Shown here: positions 23,606-33,710 of the stretch, in pieces | How the letters are laid out: each line of letters begins with the position of its first letter | Position numbering within the stretch: the stretch's first letter is position 1 | NCBI GenBank assembly: GCA_026120035.1 | Contig: JALRME010000019.1 | Coordinates: forward strand, 1 to 64,000 | Length of the DNA: 64,000 bases | Origin: Coleophoma eucalyptorum | Lineage: Eukaryota > Ascomycota > Leotiomycetes > Helotiales > Dermateaceae | Direction of reading: 5' to 3' | Notes under the pieces: generated by a model | Database searches by the model: none | Told to the model about the DNA's origin: nothing | Seen by the model: the letters and a program-made list of their open reading frames with translations, nothing else | Made by a program: the position numbers and the translations under genes

Positions 23606-24029
23606 CAACACATAAAAAGGCGATCGTGCTCTATCGGCCCTTTGGAGCACGAAGGAAGATTCTTCCTTCCTTAGAATTGGAAATTTCGATTCGCAAAGCG
23701 ACAAAGAACTTTGGCAAGGGACACGAGGAGACCCTTCTGGCCACAAGCGACGCATCGCGAGTCTTCGAATTAAATTACGCGACCCGAAGGGCCCTGGAAA
23801 GATCCATCCTCATTGTCTACTCATTCACTTGACGTGGACGGCGAGCATCTCTGGATTATTTCAGGCACGAGCCTCAACTTACAAGCCATTCTTTCAACCA
23901 ATTCTTGTAACCTATTCTTTGCAAACTATTCTCAGCCTCAACCTGACGGCTGGATCTCGTCGCGTCAATCATCGAGGGAGCCCATCCATCAGAGTTCCAC
24001 CACCGCGGTCACCGCTGGCGACATCCACC

Positions 24030-26205
24030 ATGGCAAATGCCCTCAAGCAACGCCTGTTGCACGATCTCGCCGAGATGAAGGCCCAGCCGTATCCGAATAT
24101 CGCGCTGCATGTGCACGATGAAGATGTCACAACCGCGTGCCTGGTCCTCACAACGCCGGATGATGCATATGGGAGATTGCATCTTACGATGGACTTCCCC
24201 GCTGAATACCCGTTGCAGGCACCCAGCGTGCGCATGGACTCGAATGTGAACCACCCGAACATCTTCTCCAACTATATCTGTGCATCAATTCTCAACACGA
24301 CCGAGGGATACACGCCAGCCTACACGCTCAAAGGCATTGCCATCCAGCTGCTGAGTTTCTTCAGGAGCGACCACATCGAACAAGTGGGCAGCAGCCACAA
24401 GGTATCACTAAGCACATACCAGAATGTGCAATCATACATCCGCGACTCGCACCAGTGTACAAAGTGCGGTTTCGGCCCGGACTATGCGGGTTGCAGCTCT
24501 ATATCTCCAGTGCCTTCCCTTGGAAATGCCCCTTCGCCTCCATCAAATAGTACAGACTCGGAGAAAGATTGGCCAACTCTGGCGCAAAGTATCAAGCTAA
24601 TGGTATCTCCTAGCAAGAAGCCCAAACAGAGTCTCGTGGAAGTAGTTATGGAAGAATCTGTTACAAAGGTGTCTGCACGACAGACCGCCGTAAAACCGAA
24701 GGCAGGTCCGCTCCAGCGAATGAAGATTCCCGATGAACTTCTCCTCAAGATTTGCGATCGGCTTGAGACCGAAGACTTGATGATGTTCGCGCAAGGTTGG
24801 AGCAAAATCGGGCAGGTCATCACTAGCTACGACATCATCCGCACCCGAGAGTTGCAATGTTTCTGTTTCAAGAAAGATTACACACTGATGAAGCTTGGGG
24901 TTGGGGTCAGTCTCGCTCGGCGAGGAAGATACGGGTTTTTCGAATCGGAATTCGATCTCTTGTCCGAGGAAGGCTTCACACGCCACCATATTCGCCGCTC
25001 GGTTCAAGGGGTACGATTTGGCCACTGGCTACCCCTTCCAATCTCTAACAGACATTGGAGAAGAGTCAAGGACGACATCCCGCTGGCGTTGTCGAATCTT
25101 TCGAGAGATGCATATCTTGGAGATGTCCCATCGATTCAAGTCATCTTTCGCTTCATGAACGACGTGGTGGTCAAACTCAACCAGGCCTCTTCGGAGACGG
25201 GTTTGAGATTAGGATATTACCATCAATCGGAAACTCCCAAGAGTACGTTGACACATGCCTCGGAGAAAGCCATCGAGTCGTACTTCCACCTATTTCATCT
25301 CCTGCTGTGCGTGGCGGCCACAGATCCAATGATCATTCACTCCGCCAACCGCATGCTGGCAAAGTTCATGAATCCTAGCGATGCTGGCAAGTCCAAGGAT
25401 GCATGCCCGGATCTCGGCCACCTCCTCATCGCCGCTCTCATCTCCGACATTGAGATGACCCCAACGGTGATCAAGAGTATAATCAAAGAGGCCGTAACTC
25501 GCAACGTGGTTTGGATGCTGGAGAGCCATCCCGAGCTCAGCTACTATGAGCCATCCGCGGTTTCTCTTTACCGACTTAAGTAGGTGTTCATTTTCCGAGC
25601 GCTCTTATGCTCCAGTGAAGTCTCCCGTTTAGTGGGGAATTACCTCGGACGCATCTCTTTTCGAGACCTTAGCTAACGTCGATTGTTCATTTAGGAAAAC
25701 CTTCGAAGCAAGCAAGACCTCGTACCGCCTCCTCATGTTCCTCAACCTCTTCCGCCGTACCGCCGTCGGGAGCCCTCGCAAACCCCTAATTCAGCTCCGT
25801 GACGAGGCTTTCCAGAGACACGGTGCACCCCCTCGTGGCTCTGCCAAGGGGCTTTCCAACGCCATCAAAATCATCCACTCCGTTGACAACTTCCCCGACT
25901 TCCTCAGAGTGATGGGCATCGCTCCCCCGACAGCGGAATGGTTTACAAGCTTCCTCCGCGGGTGTGTCAAGAGCAGTATGGCCAAGGGATACTCGAGAAT
26001 GCCGATCACCCAAGCCCAAGCGTTGCACCTCCGCCAAGCCAAGGAACCAGGAGTGGAGGTTGGGCAGGGCTGGGTTGACCCATGTGTTGGTCGTCTTCGG
26101 CCGAAAGCGTTTTTCCCTGATCACCAAGGAATTGGCAGACATGGAGGACGAGGTGGTCATCGGGGTAGACGTGGCAGCCGTAGCGGGCATGGCCGTGGTT
26201 ATTAA
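24030..26205 (+). CDS. UBC-fold (E2-like) plus F-box fusion protein
   Basis: Two exons, 24030-25579 and 25695-26205 (115 bp phase-2 intron, GTAGGT...ATTTAG), 686 residues. Residues 1-125 form a ubiquitin-conjugating fold: YPLQAP-x-V, HPNI at 75-78 (HPN motif), and ICASIL with Cys84 at the active-site position. The Trp usual after the cysteine is replaced (TEGYTPAYTL). A CTKC...C motif follows at 143-155. An F-box is at about 229-275 (LQRMKIPDELLLKICDRLETEDLM). The long C-terminal part is helical and unknown; the tail is Gly/Arg-rich (GGRGGHRGRRGS). The combination suggests a protein bridging an E2-like module and SCF/Skp1. The frame is open to 23829, but that start would add an N-terminal extension lacking any motif, so ATG 24030 is chosen. 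Confidence 0.85.
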
Positions 26206-26759
26206 GCCACTAGTATGTAGCCCATGATCGAGGATCTGGACATGATACAGGAATCAGGTTGGGGTAGATCACCGAATTGTGCGTATCCGGATCGGTGAAT
26301 GGCACAGCGTGGGAGCGGGCGGGCCAGCCAGTTCCTCGTTTTAGATATCCATACCGTAATAAGAGAGCCCCGATACCTCGTACTAGACTTGCTTGGTACC
26401 TGTTATATTTCCACGTGTCACATCGTGTCAGCTTAAAAACAAAGTAGCAACTGGGGTATCTACAAGTATGCAATACCTTCCCGCTCTTGAAGGCGGCCGC
26501 AGGAGAATATTTCTGGGCAAAGCTTTTGTTCTCCTGGTATCCTTCCGTATGAGAACAGGTGTCTCAAAATCCATGCTGTAGACTGATGTGATTAGCTCAT
26601 GCTTGTGTTGGAATATGCTGCCCGGATCAAATTCGGCCATGAGGCCTCGTCATGTATAGATCACTAGATGCCTTGGACTCTAAAAGACTCCTAATTTCGT
26701 AGAAATGTTTTCCTTGGTTACGCAAATGATGGCTAGGAACGTAGATGTTAGATTTGAAG
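26206..26759. other. Intergenic region
   Basis: No gene seen between the UBC/F-box stop and the HET relic. A CACGTG core is near 26413. Confidence 0.5.
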
Positions 26760-27600
26760 CCTTGATTTTCTCGAATCACGCCCTGCTGTTCGATCAACGC
26801 CAAATAATTCCGTGATCAGGCCCGCTCCCCTAAGAACCCCTTCGCACTCCCACTTTCCTACCTGTGATTTGAAGACTAATTGGGGCGTTCTCAAAAAGCT
26901 TGGAGTCATATACGCCATTTTTGGCGGCGGGCGAGCAAATGCTGCCCCAGCCACAGGGTTAGTGACCACTCGTGTAGCAAGTATAAAGATGCTTCCTATC
27001 CGCGCAGCCAGCACGGCCTTTTCGGCCTCGTCGGATTGATTGATGCAGAGCGCATCAGTCCACAGCGTCCGAGGCCGATCCCTGTAGCGGAGGTTGCGGA
27101 GGGCTACGGATAGGTTGTACCCCAGGGGCATCCGTATCTCGTCGGCGTCATCCGGGATCGTACTCTAGCCATTTCATACGTGCCGGGGCGCCCCAGACCT
27201 ATGATATAGCTTCAAGAATAGGCTGCCCCCAACGCAGCTACCACTGCGCTGTATTGGGCAGGCATCGTACAGCGCCCGGTCGAAATCCTTGTCGGGATGG
27301 TCCCATGTCACCATTTTCTGCTCACGGCCATCGGCTGGCTCGTAATAGAAGAGATATCTCCCATCTCGCGTGAGGTGCAATTCCCATCCCGACAGCAGGG
27401 GTGACATCCAACTCCTCACAGGAGAGTCTCATACGTTGATCCTCCTCGGGGCGGATTTCGAGGTGCTAAATCTCGATGTGTACATCTTCGTCCGCCCCTG
27501 CGCGGAGCGTCAGCAATCGGATGTCGACCCACGCATCCTGAAGAGGGTTGTAACGTACACTGGTCCCGGGGACGACACCTTGGACTTCGGGTTTCAAGCC
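26760..27600 (-). pseudogene. Dead HET-domain gene with an inserted WW-like segment
   Basis: Read from high to low coordinates: VRYNPLQDAWVDIRLLTLRAG, the usual opening of HET proteins, then an in-frame stop after VHIEI; LEIRPEEDQRMRLS; a WW-like block LLSGWELHLTRDGRYLFYY ending MVTWDHPD (27420-27280); EAIS, a stop, VWGAP (the HET A-block [YF]xALSYxWG with Tyr changed to a stop); then MPLGYNLSVALRNLRYRD and LWTDALCINQ, the HET B-block. After IGSIFILAT the similarity fades. At least two nonsense codons and frame changes show it is dead. Intact HET proteins drive incompatibility cell death in fungi. Confidence 0.75.
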
Positions 27601-27926
27601 TAGCGATCGTGACAAGCGTCCAGGTCTCTCCAACAGCCGCCCAGCCCACAGCCCTTGGTCGAATGGAGTGTATCACAGCCTTACGGGCACAAGTGGGGGC
27701 TACGAACCCACTCTCGTGGCTGACTGGTGTTGATGAGAGCCGGATCCGAGATGTGAAGGTGGAAACTCCCCCACTGTCGATATCAGTTGCATCGACGGGG
27801 TTTGGGAATGGTGAGGTGGATGATCATGAACTTGATTCGAATGGATACATGCTCCAGCGATTTTGTCCGAACATCACGATCGACTGCCCGTGACGAGCGG
27901 CACGAGCTGGTCTGATCTCTAAAAGG

Positions 27927-30399
27927 ATGTCTGAGCTGCCCCAATACAACGGCGATGATCATCCCAAGGCCTTGGTGACTGCACGCCGACTGGCCTCGAA
28001 GCGTCAACGGGTATCCGTAGCTTGCCAACGATGCAAGACTCGCAAGCAAAAGGTCGTTCGATAGCATCCTGGTCCGTCAACCACGGGTACCTGGCTAATG
28101 TCGTACAGTGTGATGGCTCGCATCCCGCATGCTTCTCCTGTGTGAAGACGGCATCCAAATGTCGGTACGAGCTATCCAAGATCCCCAAAGCCACAGAGCA
28201 TAAGCTCTATGTCCAAGCCCTAGAAGAGCGCGTGGCGGAGCTCGAGAGCGGCCTATCGTATGGTGGCAAAGTTGGCTGTGCCGATGACCACTGGGAGCGG
28301 TTGCAACCGCGGGAAGAGACCACCACGAACTCACTCTCTGGCGCCATTCGGGAACTCTCCTTGAGTGCGAGCGGGTTCTACGTCGGCGGGACTGCACACA
28401 TCACTCTCGGACGTCTGCTGGGATCCGCCTTTCCTGGTCCCCAGACCGCACAGGACGCTGCTGCAACCCCGAAGGTTAATAATAACCCAAGTATGGGGCA
28501 TGAAAAGTTTATCAATGTCCCGATGTTCTCGAGGCCAAATGTTGAGATCCTCTTCCAAGCGTACATGCAGTATGTGTCGCCGGAATATCCCATTATTCAT
28601 TCGAAGCGGCTCCGGGATATGCATGCGCGGCGCAATATGCTGACGGATACCTGGGAGGTCGCCGTGCTTCATTTCGTGTATGCAATCGCGGGTAGCTCAC
28701 TGCAATTGGTATGTTCACCATTTGAACTCTAGCACTTCTAAGTGGTAATCGTAGATTTATATATACTCGGCTAATCTAGTTCAGACGGGGAAAGGGGGCG
28801 ATTACTCGTCGGATGAGCATCATGAGTGTGCCATGAGATACAAAGATGTCATCGTCCACTTTCTTGATCGAAGATCGGTGATCTATCTTGCGCTGGCGGC
28901 GATATACTCCTTGCGGACTCCCACCAAACCGGGCCCATGGTAAGGAACTTGATGAGTATGGCTGATGTCCATATCGTCCAAGAGACTAACACCGGCGCAG
29001 GGTGCTGATTCTTTTTGCCGTAGAACTCTGTATTATGTTAGGTCTCCATCGAAAGGCGAGCAGTGCAGGAATCGGCCTGAGCTCCGAGTTGGATAAACGG
29101 TTGTTTTGGTCTGTGTACAGCTTGGACCGGCATTCGTCAGTCTCCACGGGGCGACCGCCTGCGATATCAGATCATGATATTGATGCTGTGGTGAGTATTT
29201 CTCTTAAATTGATCGATGGAAAGAATCGTGGCTGATTAATTCCTTTTTTTAGCTACCTCTAGACATTGATGAGGATACCGTAGTGCTTGAGGACTTCCGC
29301 AGAGCACTGGTACATGATCCGAACGTCCCAGCCAACCCACCCACCACGCTGACAGAGTTTATTCATAACGTGAGGATAAGGAGGATCCAGTCTAAAATTC
29401 AACATGAGATCTATCGTGTCGATCAAAGAGCAAATCCTTCAAATGAGATCATCAATGACTTTCTCTCTCGACTTTCCCAGTGGCAGGAGACGGCACCGCT
29501 TGAAGATGTCTCTGTGGGGGTGAATACAGGTCCCACTCCAATTTATAGGAGCGAGGAATCTTGCAATATCAACGACCTATACGTAAGTTGGCTCTCGTAC
29601 TACGACTACTTCTCTTGGTAGACTAACGCATCGCAGAAGATTCAATACTATCTAGGGGTACGACTGCTCTTGTTTCCGCAGATTTCCGAAACACCCGTGA
29701 ATATGCACTATCTTCAACTCTGCGCCGATGCATGCACGGGTGTGTGTGAAAGCTATCGGAGGCTGTATTTGAACTCTGCAAATCTATGCCTCCCACCAGC
29801 CGTGACACAATGGATTTTCCTTTCTGGTCTGCCTCCCCTTCTTTCTAAAGCTGTCACCAACTAACTGCGGTCTAGGCTTAACGCTCATCTATTGCATGTG
29901 GCACTCTCCGCAATATGTGGCAACACACAGGGCAACTTCTGCGATCCATTCGTGTAGCAGCATGTTATATGTAATGGCCGAGCGATGGCCACCGGCGCAA
30001 CAGTACCGAAATGCCTTTGAACGCGTGAAAGAAAGCATCTTGGAGTATATCTCGTCGGGGAGAGAGATACCTCGGGATCTGTTACTCAGCAGTACGTTCA
30101 ATCTAGCGACACAGGATGCTCTAAAAGAAGTATTTTCCCGCCCTGGCATGGAGTCGCTGGGACAAACTTTCTATAGCATTATCGCTCCGGAAGAAAATGA
30201 GGCCAGCCAGAGTTTGCATGTCAGTACAACGGAAGCTGATCCATTAGTATTTGGCCTAGATAATTTAGGTTCTCTGGTTGTAGGTGAAGATCAGCTTGTT
30301 TATGGGGGAAGTGAAAACCAGCAAGGCGGTAATTTTGATCTTAGCGAAGGAGTGGAATATAATTGGGACATTCTAGATGCGGTGATTCATTCTCAATGA
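27927..30399 (+). CDS. Zn2Cys6 transcription factor with fungal-specific TF domain
   Basis: Seven exons: 27927-28052, 28109-28708, 28785-28939, 29001-29190, 29253-29582, 29637-29826, 29876-30399; introns 56, 76, 61, 62, 54 and 49 bp; product 704 residues. The first intron splits the zinc cluster after QK; spliced, the cysteines are C33, C36, C43, C50, C53, C60, a canonical C6 binuclear cluster, followed by a short coiled coil (LYVQALEERVAELESGL). The Fungal_trans region is readable: YMQYVSPEYPIIHSKRL, LILFAVELCIMLGLHRKA, RLFWSVYSLDRHSSVSTGRPPAISDHDID, and FLSGLTLIYCMWHSP. The last intron uses GTCTGC as donor but restores the family motif. Its stop is 265 bp from the stop of the convergent flavin monooxygenase gene, so it is a candidate local regulator. 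Confidence 0.93.
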
Positions 30400-30664
30400 A
30401 CGGAGTGAAAAGTTCGACTGTGGTCTTACGCCAAAGCAATGGAGGTAATCTCTTCGCGAGTAGTTAAGAGACCCGTCCATCCATTTATGAAACCAGTGTG
30501 GGAGTGGCTAGGCATTTCTAGGGAAGCACTCCCAGTGACTTGGGAAGTCTCTAGATATATAAGTTAAGATTTACAGATAACTATAGGATTTTATACAACC
30601 AGCGACCACTTCAAGGCTTGCATTGCCTGACTTTCAACGCGGTCTATCGCTATGAATGCACTAC

Positions 30665-32215
30665 TTAGCATTCTGCCTTTGCGTTTAAATTATGAGCCTT
30701 TGTCTCCGCTTCTCGCTCGCGCCGGTACTTGGCGGCAGGATGTTCGTCAGGTACACGTGCCTGTCCAGCCTCCATACTCATATTCTCGCGCAGCGTGCCT
30801 CCTGGAACCAAATAGTCGAGCCAGTAGATACCGCGGCGCTGCAGCTCCGGTACGAGCATAGTCACCACATCTTCAAAACTCTCGGGAAACCGGGCAGCTA
30901 TAAATGGTGAGCCAGGTCGTTCACATTTGTGGAGGTTCCTCGCTTACCACATAAATTAAAACCATCAACATCTGTTTCTTCTACCCATTTCTCGAGGTAA
31001 TCGGCAACCATTTCAGGCGTGCCTACAGTGTAAGGAAATAGAGATTGGGACGCCAATGTTGTGCCCACCTTCCTTGGTGTCCATGCCTCGTCGCTACCAT
31101 TGCCCGCCTTGAAGTTTTCAATCTGTCCTTTAATGGTGTTGTCTGCAGGTTCACCTTTGAACTCGAATGGCTCGTCCAATGGATACTTACTCATGTCAAT
31201 GTTGGTGTAGCTGGAAAACTTGGCCAGGCCGGCGATAGGATCTACGAGTTTCATGGCGGCCTCATACTTCGACTGTGCTTCTTCGAGGGTCGGGGCAATA
31301 AAAAGGGAGATCCCTGGAAAGGCCTTGACACTTCTCGGGTCCCGACCGGATTCTTTGGCTGTTGCACGAATCTCTTTGACATACTTCGCCGTGTGGCTCG
31401 CGATCAAGGATCCGCAAAAGACCCCCTCCGCATGCGCGCCTGCAAATGCAATGCCCGCTTTGGATGAGCCTGCCTGGAACATCACCGGGACCCGCTGAGG
31501 CGAGGGATGGGTCTGATGCGCAGCGGACAATTTGTGCAGTTTGCCATCAAACTCAATTTTCTTGATCTTGCTCGGATCATAAGCCATGTTCGCCTCGACA
31601 TCCCACTGCTGTGCATCATCATCCCAGCTGCCTTCCCACAGGCGATACACTAGGTCAGTAAACTCGGTGGCCTTCTCATACCGCTGCCCGTGAGGCATGA
31701 TCGAGTCAAATCCCATCGCGCGTGCGGATGAATTGGTGTAACCGGTAACCACGTTCCAGCCCACCCGTCCTCGCGTGAGGTGGTCAAGGGTTGAAAAGGA
31801 TCGGGCCATGATAAAGGGGTTCATGTAGATGGCATTGGCACTGACGGCGAATCCCACGCTCTTAGTGACGGCTGCCATGGCGGACACCACCATGAACGGG
31901 TCAAGCTGGGCGACTTGGCAGCTGCCCCGATATGTGGCATCTGGTTTGCCGGCATAGATATCATTGACGCCGTATGCATCGGCAAAGAAGCAGCATGTGA
32001 TCTTCCCTCGCTCTGCAATCTTGGCCATCTCCATATAATACTCGAGACGGTCCTTCCTGCGGCAACCAGCATCTGGGCCTTCTCTATCACTTGGTTAATC
32101 TCACTGCACTTCGCGGACCGCAACAAGTTACCTACTTCCATTCCCCCATCCAGATATTACCCCCAGTGCATGTCGTCTCGAGGAAGTTGAGCTGGATCTG
32201 TTTTTTGGGCGCCAT
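30665..32215 (-). CDS. NtaA/SnaA/DszA-type FMN-dependent monooxygenase
   Basis: Three exons: 32215-32136, 32056-30948, 30897-30665; introns 79 and 50 bp; product 473 residues, normal for the family (about 440-480). It is a luciferase-like TIM barrel. Visible motifs: LNFLETTCTGGN at the N-terminus, KDRLEYYMEMAKIAERGK, FFADAYGVND, YRGSCQVAQLDPF, ANAIYMNPF, the flavin signature GRVGWNVVTGYTNSSARAMG, VMFQAGSSKAGIAFA, and PELQRRGIYWLDY with PGGTLRENM at the C-terminus. Such enzymes use FMNH2 from a separate reductase to oxidise aminopolycarboxylates, sulfur heterocycles or sulfonate-like compounds. Substrate cannot be read. No flavin reductase is seen nearby. Convergent with the regulator at 27.9 kb. 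Confidence 0.93.
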
Positions 32216-32719
32216 GATGGAAACGTAGCGGGACTGGTTTCGGGAACGATGCCAAAGTGAGCTTCTGGCACGACCGCAAGCCAGACATGGCGCTCTTATA
32301 TATCCAGCCGCGAGACTCCCGCTGCGTCCTCGATTCCCGTTCGCCTCTGCTGGATCTCCCATTCATCCCTCATGTCCCGTGCGGCGGAGGAGGATACCCG
32401 AGCGATCGGATCTGCCCTTTCTTCCCGCGGGTGTCGATGGTGGTGGGGAAGACTATAGCCCCGGGGGACACATCGGGCGATCGGAACTTGGCCTGCTTTC
32501 CGATCGCTGGTGTGTCAGCCACGATCGACCGCGATGAATCCCCTGCGAACCAGCTCTCCTAGGACGATGAGGGCCACTATCTACGCATGACATGACACGT
32601 TAAATGAAGAGGATCGAGCCGCCCCGTTGATCATATGCCGTTCTCCACCCGGAGATATGCTCGTTCGTCGATGCGTGGTTACGTTAAGCGACGCGCGATT
32701 TCCCCTCAGCTGTACACCC
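32216..32719. other. Promoter region of the flavin monooxygenase
   Basis: About 500 bp, GC-rich close to the monooxygenase ATG. Contains several CGATCG-type palindromes (32402, 32497, 32524 areas), which could serve regulator binding, but this is inference. No gene seen. Confidence 0.4.
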
Positions 32720-32899
32720 GAGTGTGATGGAACAACTGCTCAGATTGCATTCGTGTGGGTTGTTTCTCAAGGCATAATTGCGATCTCGGGCACGATGAAA
32801 GCAAAGATACTAGTGGAGAACTGGGCGTCGAGAGAGATTGAACTAGCGGAAGAAGAAAAGCAAACATTACGAAGGGTTATCGATGCCTCAAAGCCATAG
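32720..32899 (+). pseudogene. C-terminal relic of an aldo-keto reductase
   Basis: The frame reads TTAQIAFVWVVSQGIIAISGT, then K-x-K followed by LVENWASREIELAEEEKQTLRRVIDASKP and a stop. This is the conserved end of AKR13-type aldo-keto reductases (QIALAWVLAQG-x-x-PIPGT, E-N-x-x-S). The barrel and catalytic residues upstream are absent: the preceding 500 bp are the promoter of the divergent monooxygenase. So only the last 60 or so codons survive. Confidence 0.7.
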
Positions 32900-33710
32900 G
32901 GAGCCAGACTTGCTCCCATATTCCAAGCTATGATAGGACACTGACATGTACAAACGTTTAGTTGGAAAATGTGCACTTAGTAACGTTATACTGTAGCACA
33001 CCAAAGATAGTAACAATGGAGCAAGTGAGCGTTTTCTTATTGGTGGAAACCGAATTTGAAAACCAAAATAACTTCTAAGGCAATACTAGGTCTTGACTAG
33101 AAACTAATTACGTGGAATCTGTACCTGGGTCGCATGTGCCTGCTTTTAAACGTGTCAGGTCTCTGGGTAAATTTAGGTTCCTTATTTTTACTTGTTTCTA
33201 AAGCATTTATCAAGCCTCGCGATATAACATCTAGTTATAAGGGCCTCAGAAACCCTATTGAGATACCTCTAGGCTGCATTAACCTATTGCGTTTACCAGA
33301 GAAATTCAGTTTCACAACATACTACCTTCGGTGCCACGTAAATCATGAGGAATACTCGAGAAAACCAAAAGGGAGCTGGACAATGCCAGAACCAGCTAAG
33401 GCCATTGTCCATAGTGGAACAAGATTATTCTATGGAAATTGAGGGCTAGAAGCCTAGCATCTAGACGCTTGTTACAACGTCTAACAGTTATCACGAGAAA
33501 AGTCTAGAGCGAGGATATATTGCCTCAAAAGCGAGGTACAGCTTATTAATTGATGATAAAACAAGACAGAGCCTTGATATTAATAGTATCCTAGGACATC
33601 GAAAAGAATCTTCTTTGCTAACCCATCTTTAGCCCTCGCCAACCCACCCGTTACTTTCCGTCCCAAATCTTGCTCCTTTCGCCATCAGTCTCCACTCGCT
33701 ATCATGGCCT
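32900..33710. other. AT-rich intergenic stretch
   Basis: No gene recognised. The change from GC-richer sequence before 32.9 kb to AT-rich sequence after it is visible by eye. Confidence 0.5.

Larger units (their letters stand above)
22058..24029. other. Intergenic region with repeats, about 2 kb
   Basis: No supported gene. AT-rich left part with the tandem at 22362-22515; the right part becomes visibly more GC-rich from about 22.5 kb. Short frames at 22389-23409 have no recognisable motif. The last few hundred bases are the leader and promoter of the gene at 24030. Confidence 0.5.

Noticed and set aside
23829..24029. N-terminal extension of the UBC/F-box gene to an earlier ATG
   Set aside because: The UBC fold begins right after ATG 24030; the added 67 residues carry no motif and look like untranslated leader.
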